Part shown: positions 6,674-9,340 of the stretch, in pieces
How positions within the stretch are numbered: the stretch's first letter is position 1
Layout of the letters: each line of letters opens with the position of its first letter
Position numbers and translations under genes: made by a program
Assembly (NCBI GenBank): GCA_002683395.1
Contig: NYTG01000077.1
Coordinates: 1-9,340 of the forward strand
Reading direction: 5' to 3'
DNA: 9,340 nt
From: Halieaceae bacterium
GTDB lineage: Bacteria; Pseudomonadota; Gammaproteobacteria; Pseudomonadales; Halieaceae
Notes under the pieces: generated by a model
What the model was told of the DNA's origin: nothing
Seen by the model: the letters and a program-made list of their open reading frames with translations, nothing else
Database searches by the model: none

Positions 6674-6700
6674 AGCGCGGCCTTCCTAGTGCGGCCCGCT
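6674..6700 (+). terminator. First of three hairpins after the arylsulfatase gene
   Basis: AGCG-C-GGCC (6674-6682) pairs with GGCCCGCT (6693-6700): eight base pairs with one bulged C and a 10-base loop. It is GC-rich but lacks a T run, so alone it is more likely an RNA 3'-end stabilising element than a terminator. Confidence 0.35.
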
Positions 6701-6708
6701 CAAAATAA

Positions 6709-6731
6709 AAAGCCCGCTTTTTGCGGGCTTT
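6709..6731. terminator. Second hairpin, terminator-like
   Basis: AAAGCCCGC (6709-6717) and GCGGGCTTT (6723-6731) form a 9-bp stem with a 5-base T loop. Because an A-rich stretch precedes it, the minus-strand copy is followed by a T-rich run, so it could stop transcription in both directions. Confidence 0.7.
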
Positions 6732-6737
6732 GATGAG

Positions 6738-6767
6738 AAGGGAAGGCTGTTGCCTTCCCTTTTTTTT
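6738..6767 (+). terminator. Strong intrinsic terminator
   Basis: AAGGGAAGGC (6738-6747) and GCCTTCCCTT (6752-6761) make a 10-bp stem with a TGTT loop, followed directly by T residues to 6767. This is a textbook Rho-independent terminator for the sulfatase transcript and separates it from the MFS gene, which therefore needs its own promoter; none is clear in 6768-6825. Confidence 0.9.
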
Positions 6768-6825
6768 GATGTCGGTGTTCACTCTCTGTGTTGCTGGCAG
6801 TGGCTGATGCTCGGGGTGGACGTTG

Positions 6826-6832
6826 AAGGAGA
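6826..6832 (+). promoter_or_regulatory. Ribosome binding site fixing the GTG start at 6838
   Basis: AAGGAGA ends five bases before GTG 6838. An in-frame TTG at 6823 would place this sequence inside the gene, so GTG 6838 is the better start. Confidence 0.75.
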
Positions 6833-6837
6833 GATTT

Positions 6838-8145
6838 GTGACGAATGAAGATCACGTTGGCAGCAGCGCGGCGTGGTGGGCGTTGGTGCTGTTAACGGCA
6901 ACGTATACGTTTTCGTTTATCGATCGACAGATCATTAACCTTCTGGTTGATCCGATTCGCGCCGACCTGTCGCTGTCCGACTCTCAAGTCAGCTTCCTCC
7001 AAGGGCTGGCCTTTGTTTTGCCTTATGTCATTCTGAGCATTCCCTTGGGGCGTATTGTTGATCGTGCCAACCGCATTCGTGTGCTGGTATTCGGGATACT
7101 GATTTGGACGGTCAGCTGTGTGACCTGTGGTTTGGCCAAGAACTTCTGGCAGCTGGGTGTGGCACGTATGGGTGTGGGGGCGGGTGAGGCGAGTGTTACG
7201 CCGGCCTCTTGGTCGCTGTTGGCCGATTACTTTCCTGAGAACAAGCGCGCGCTGCCGGTGAGCATCTTTCTGATGGGCCCTTACCTCGGCGCCGGTTTGT
7301 CACTGATTTTAGGCGCGGAAGTGGTTGGGTGGGCCAGTGGATTGGGCGCCATTGAATTGCCCATGGTCGGTGCCTTGGCGCCTTGGCAACTCACCTTCAT
7401 GCTGGTGGCGCTACCGGGGCTACTGATGGTGTTTTTGTTGCCTCTGCTGCAAGAGCCTCCCCGCACACAGCGGCTGACCCAGGCAGCTGCGCCGCTTAGC
7501 TGGAACGATGTCGCACACTATGTCTGGCCACGCCGTGGCGTATTTGGCGCCTATCTTCTGGGTGCGCCGTTTATTGTGCTGGTGCTCTACGCTTTGCAGG
7601 CCTGGGTGCCGAGCTTGCTGATTCGTGTGCACGGACTGGAGATCGTAGAAGCAGGCCGCTACTACGGAAGCATCGCCCTGATCGCAGGTTCAGCCGGGGT
7701 GCTGAGCGGCCCGGCGGCGGCGCGGTGGCTGGCAAGCCGCGTGGACCCTGCCCGCGCTCCTCTCGTCACATCTATTTGGTCCACGAGTCTGCTCATTCCC
7801 GTGCTCGTTGGCGCTGGTCTGGCTGAGTCGCTGACCTGGACGTTGCTATTGATCACGGGTGCGAGCTATCTCGTGACTTTTCCTTTGGCGCTTTTTGCCA
7901 CGGGCCTGCAAAGCGCCTCCCCGAACGAGATGCGAGGCTTAATGGCTGGTTGCTATGTACTGAGTACGAATCTGATTGGCCTTGCTTTGGGGCCCGCCAG
8001 TGTGGCGTTGGCTAACGACTTTATCTTCGCAGACGCTCAGGCGGTAGGAGCCTCCCTGTCTTTGGTCGGAGCGATATTCCTTCCTCTGGCAGTGCTGTTG
8101 ATGTGGCGAGGTCTTGGGGCGATGACGCGAGAGGCGACATCATAG
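6838..8145 (+). CDS. Spinster-like MFS transporter
   Basis: A 435-residue inner-membrane carrier with about 12 hydrophobic segments. The signature of the spinster-like group is visible: SFIDRQ in the first helix (Asp29-Arg30), the loop 2-3 motif GRIVDRANRIRV (71-82), and ARMGVGAGEASVTPASWSLL (108-127) with a conserved Glu116 in helix 4, followed by ADYFPENKR. Length and motif order are normal. Relatives carry lipids, sphingoid compounds or small organic acids, and many bacterial ones lie in catabolic clusters; the substrate cannot be read here. The location after two sulfatases and a cupin suggests uptake of a desulfated product, but the strong terminator between them shows it is a separate transcription unit. 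The GTG start at 6838 is chosen for its AAGGAGA site, not the TTG at 6823. Confidence 0.9.
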   Translation: MTNEDHVGSSAAWWALVLLTATYTFSFIDRQIINLLVDPIRADLSLSDSQVSFLQGLAFVLPYVILSIPLGRIVDRANRIRVLVFGILIWTVSCVTCGLAKNFWQLGVARMGVGAGEASVTPASWSLLADYFPENKRALPVSIFLMGPYLGAGLSLILGAEVVGWASGLGAIELPMVGALAPWQLTFMLVALPGLLMVFLLPLLQEPPRTQRLTQAAAPLSWNDVAHYVWPRRGVFGAYLLGAPFIVLVLYALQAWVPSLLIRVHGLEIVEAGRYYGSIALIAGSAGVLSGPAAARWLASRVDPARAPLVTSIWSTSLLIPVLVGAGLAESLTWTLLLITGASYLVTFPLALFATGLQSASPNEMRGLMAGCYVLSTNLIGLALGPASVALANDFIFADAQAVGASLSLVGAIFLPLAVLLMWRGLGAMTREATS

Positions 8146-8229
8146 CGATCCTAAAAATGGCTTTGGTAGATAGTGCGGTGAAATAAAACTTGTAATGTAG
8201 ACCTGCCCCCGCATACTTCGCGCCATCCA

Positions 8230-8261
8230 TTGAGGGTTGCGTTGCGTAACATCACCCTCAA
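8230..8261. promoter_or_regulatory. Inverted repeat in the leader region of the helicase gene
   Basis: TTGAGGGT (8230-8237) and ACCCTCAA (8254-8261) are perfect 8-bp arms around a 16-base loop that itself contains GTT/AAC. There is no T run after it. It lies 84 bases after the MFS stop and 51 bases before the helicase ATG, so it may end MFS mRNA, bind a regulator, or fold in the helicase 5' leader. The rest of 8146-8312 shows no clear promoter. Confidence 0.4.
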
Positions 8262-8312
8262 CCCCCTCGTGTCACGTTGTAGCTAAGCGCGATACCCAAC
8301 ATAGAGCACACG

Positions 8313-9340
8313 ATGACCGCATTTAGCGAGCTGGGCCTGAACGCCAAGCTCATACAAAATATTACGGCCAAGGGTTACGATACGCCTTCGCCGATTCAGG
8401 CCAAGGCCATCCCGCAGGTGCTGTCAGGTTGTGACCTGATGGCGGCCGCGCAAACCGGAACCGGCAAAACGGCTGCATTTACTCTGCCTGTGCTTCATAT
8501 GCTCAAGGGGGGTGCACGCCCGGGGCCGAAAGACGTCAGTTGTTTAATTTTGACTCCTACCCGGGAGCTCGCAGCGCAGATCGCCGATGACATTCGGGGC
8601 TACGGTGCGGGACTCAAGCTGCATAGCCAAATGGTGTGCGGTGGCGTCAATATCCGTCCTCAGATTCGCCAGCTCGCTCGAGGTACCGATATTCTGGTCG
8701 CGACCCCTGGCCGCTTGTTAGATTTATTGGGGCAGGGCGCCGTGCGGCTCGACCACGTGAGGATGTGGGTGCTGGATGAGGCTGACAGGATGCTCGATAT
8801 GGGTTTCATCCCTGCGATGCGCCGCATCCATGCGGAGTTGCCCAAAAAGCGGCAAACTCTCATGTTTTCCGCCACGTTCTCTCGCGAGATCGAGTCTCTG
8901 GCAGGCGAGTTTTTACCCCAGCCACAAAAAATTCAGGTCACGCCGGCCAATACCACCGTTAGCCTCATCGATCAGACTGTATATCCCGTCGACAAAACGC
9001 GTAAAACAGATCTGTTGAAGCATTTGGTGACCAGCGAGCGATGGGGCCAGGTACTGGTCTTTTCTCGCACCAAGCATGGTGCTGACAAGATATCGCGCAA
9101 GCTATGCAAGGCGGGTATCAATAGCGACTCTATTCATGGCGATAAAACACAGGGGTCGCGCACCCGCGCGTTGAAGCAATTTAAAGACGGGCGACTGCAG
9201 GTGTTGGTGGCCACTGATATTGCTGCGCGGGGCATTGATATTCAACAGCTACCGCGGGTCGTGAATTTTGATCTGCCCCATGTCGCGGAAGATTATGTGC
9301 ATCGCATCGGGCGAACAGGCCGTGCGGGAGAGGCCGGCAT
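8313..9340 (+). CDS. rhlE: RhlE-like DEAD-box ATP-dependent RNA helicase (3' partial)
   Basis: The first 342 codons of a DEAD-box helicase, cut by the window end. It unwinds short RNA duplexes with ATP in the cytoplasm, commonly in ribosome assembly, RNA decay and cold growth. All motifs are in order: Q motif (Phe4 and PSPIQ to Gln29), motif I AQTGTGKT (46-53), Ia PTREL (82-86), TPGR (131-134), II DEAD (155-158), III SAT (186-188), IV VFSRT, V ATDIAARGID, and VI HRIGRTGRAG (330-339). The short N-terminus beginning at TAFSELGL and the DEADRMLDMGFIP block are typical of RhlE. RhlE proteins run to about 400-480 residues with a basic tail, so the missing part is mostly that tail. The ATG has only a weak AGAG upstream. 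It is probably a housekeeping gene unrelated to the sulfatase locus. Confidence 0.92.
   Translation, partial: MTAFSELGLNAKLIQNITAKGYDTPSPIQAKAIPQVLSGCDLMAAAQTGTGKTAAFTLPVLHMLKGGARPGPKDVSCLILTPTRELAAQIADDIRGYGAGLKLHSQMVCGGVNIRPQIRQLARGTDILVATPGRLLDLLGQGAVRLDHVRMWVLDEADRMLDMGFIPAMRRIHAELPKKRQTLMFSATFSREIESLAGEFLPQPQKIQVTPANTTVSLIDQTVYPVDKTRKTDLLKHLVTSERWGQVLVFSRTKHGADKISRKLCKAGINSDSIHGDKTQGSRTRALKQFKDGRLQVLVATDIAARGIDIQQLPRVVNFDLPHVAEDYVHRIGRTGRAGEAG

Noticed and set aside
8660..8875. A minus-strand frame of 71 codons inside the helicase region
   Set aside because: The plus strand here encodes the conserved helicase motifs TPGR, DEAD and SAT without interruption.

Overview
The window looks like a chromosomal stretch of a free-living Gram-negative bacterium. 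A marine gammaproteobacterium (Halieaceae/OM60-like) is my guess from the mix of a spinster-type MFS carrier, lipoprotein and exported sulfatases, a PYROXD2-like flavoprotein and an RhlE-type helicase, with AGGAG-type ribosome binding sites and moderate GC. That placement is inference. There are no mobile elements, tRNA or rRNA genes, CRISPR arrays or long repeats, and no gene-free stretch longer than about 260 bases.

Layout: (1) 1-222, the C-terminal end of an unrecognised membrane protein. (2) 333-1922 (+), a phytoene-desaturase/PYROXD2-type FAD oxidoreductase, with a 14-bp perfect palindrome just upstream. (3) 2017-3456 (-), an exported sulfatase convergent with gene 2. (4) 3457-3711, a divergent control region with a tandem pair of palindromic operator-like sites exactly 21 bp apart. 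(5) 3712-4170 (+), an exported Cupin_3-like protein with no histidine. (6) 4298-6661 (+), a large lipoprotein arylsulfatase of the Pseudomonas AtsA type with an added C-terminal beta domain. (7) 6674-6767, three hairpins in a row, the last a textbook terminator. (8) 6838-8145 (+), a spinster-like MFS transporter. (9) 8313-9340 (+), an RhlE-like DEAD-box RNA helicase cut by the window end.

Genes 3, 5, 6 and possibly 8 and 2 can be read as an accessory locus for a sulfated organic compound: two different sulfatases working outside the cytoplasm, a periplasmic cupin made from the same control region, a carrier for small organic ions or lipids, and a flavoprotein that could desaturate a hydrophobic product. 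The substrate cannot be read from the sequence. The formylglycine-generating enzyme that both Cys-type sulfatases need is not in the window. The helicase is probably an unrelated housekeeping gene at the edge of the locus.

The most distinctive signals are the 21-bp-spaced twin palindromes before the cupin gene, the histidine-free exported cupin, the altered active site of the minus-strand sulfatase, and the triple hairpin array.
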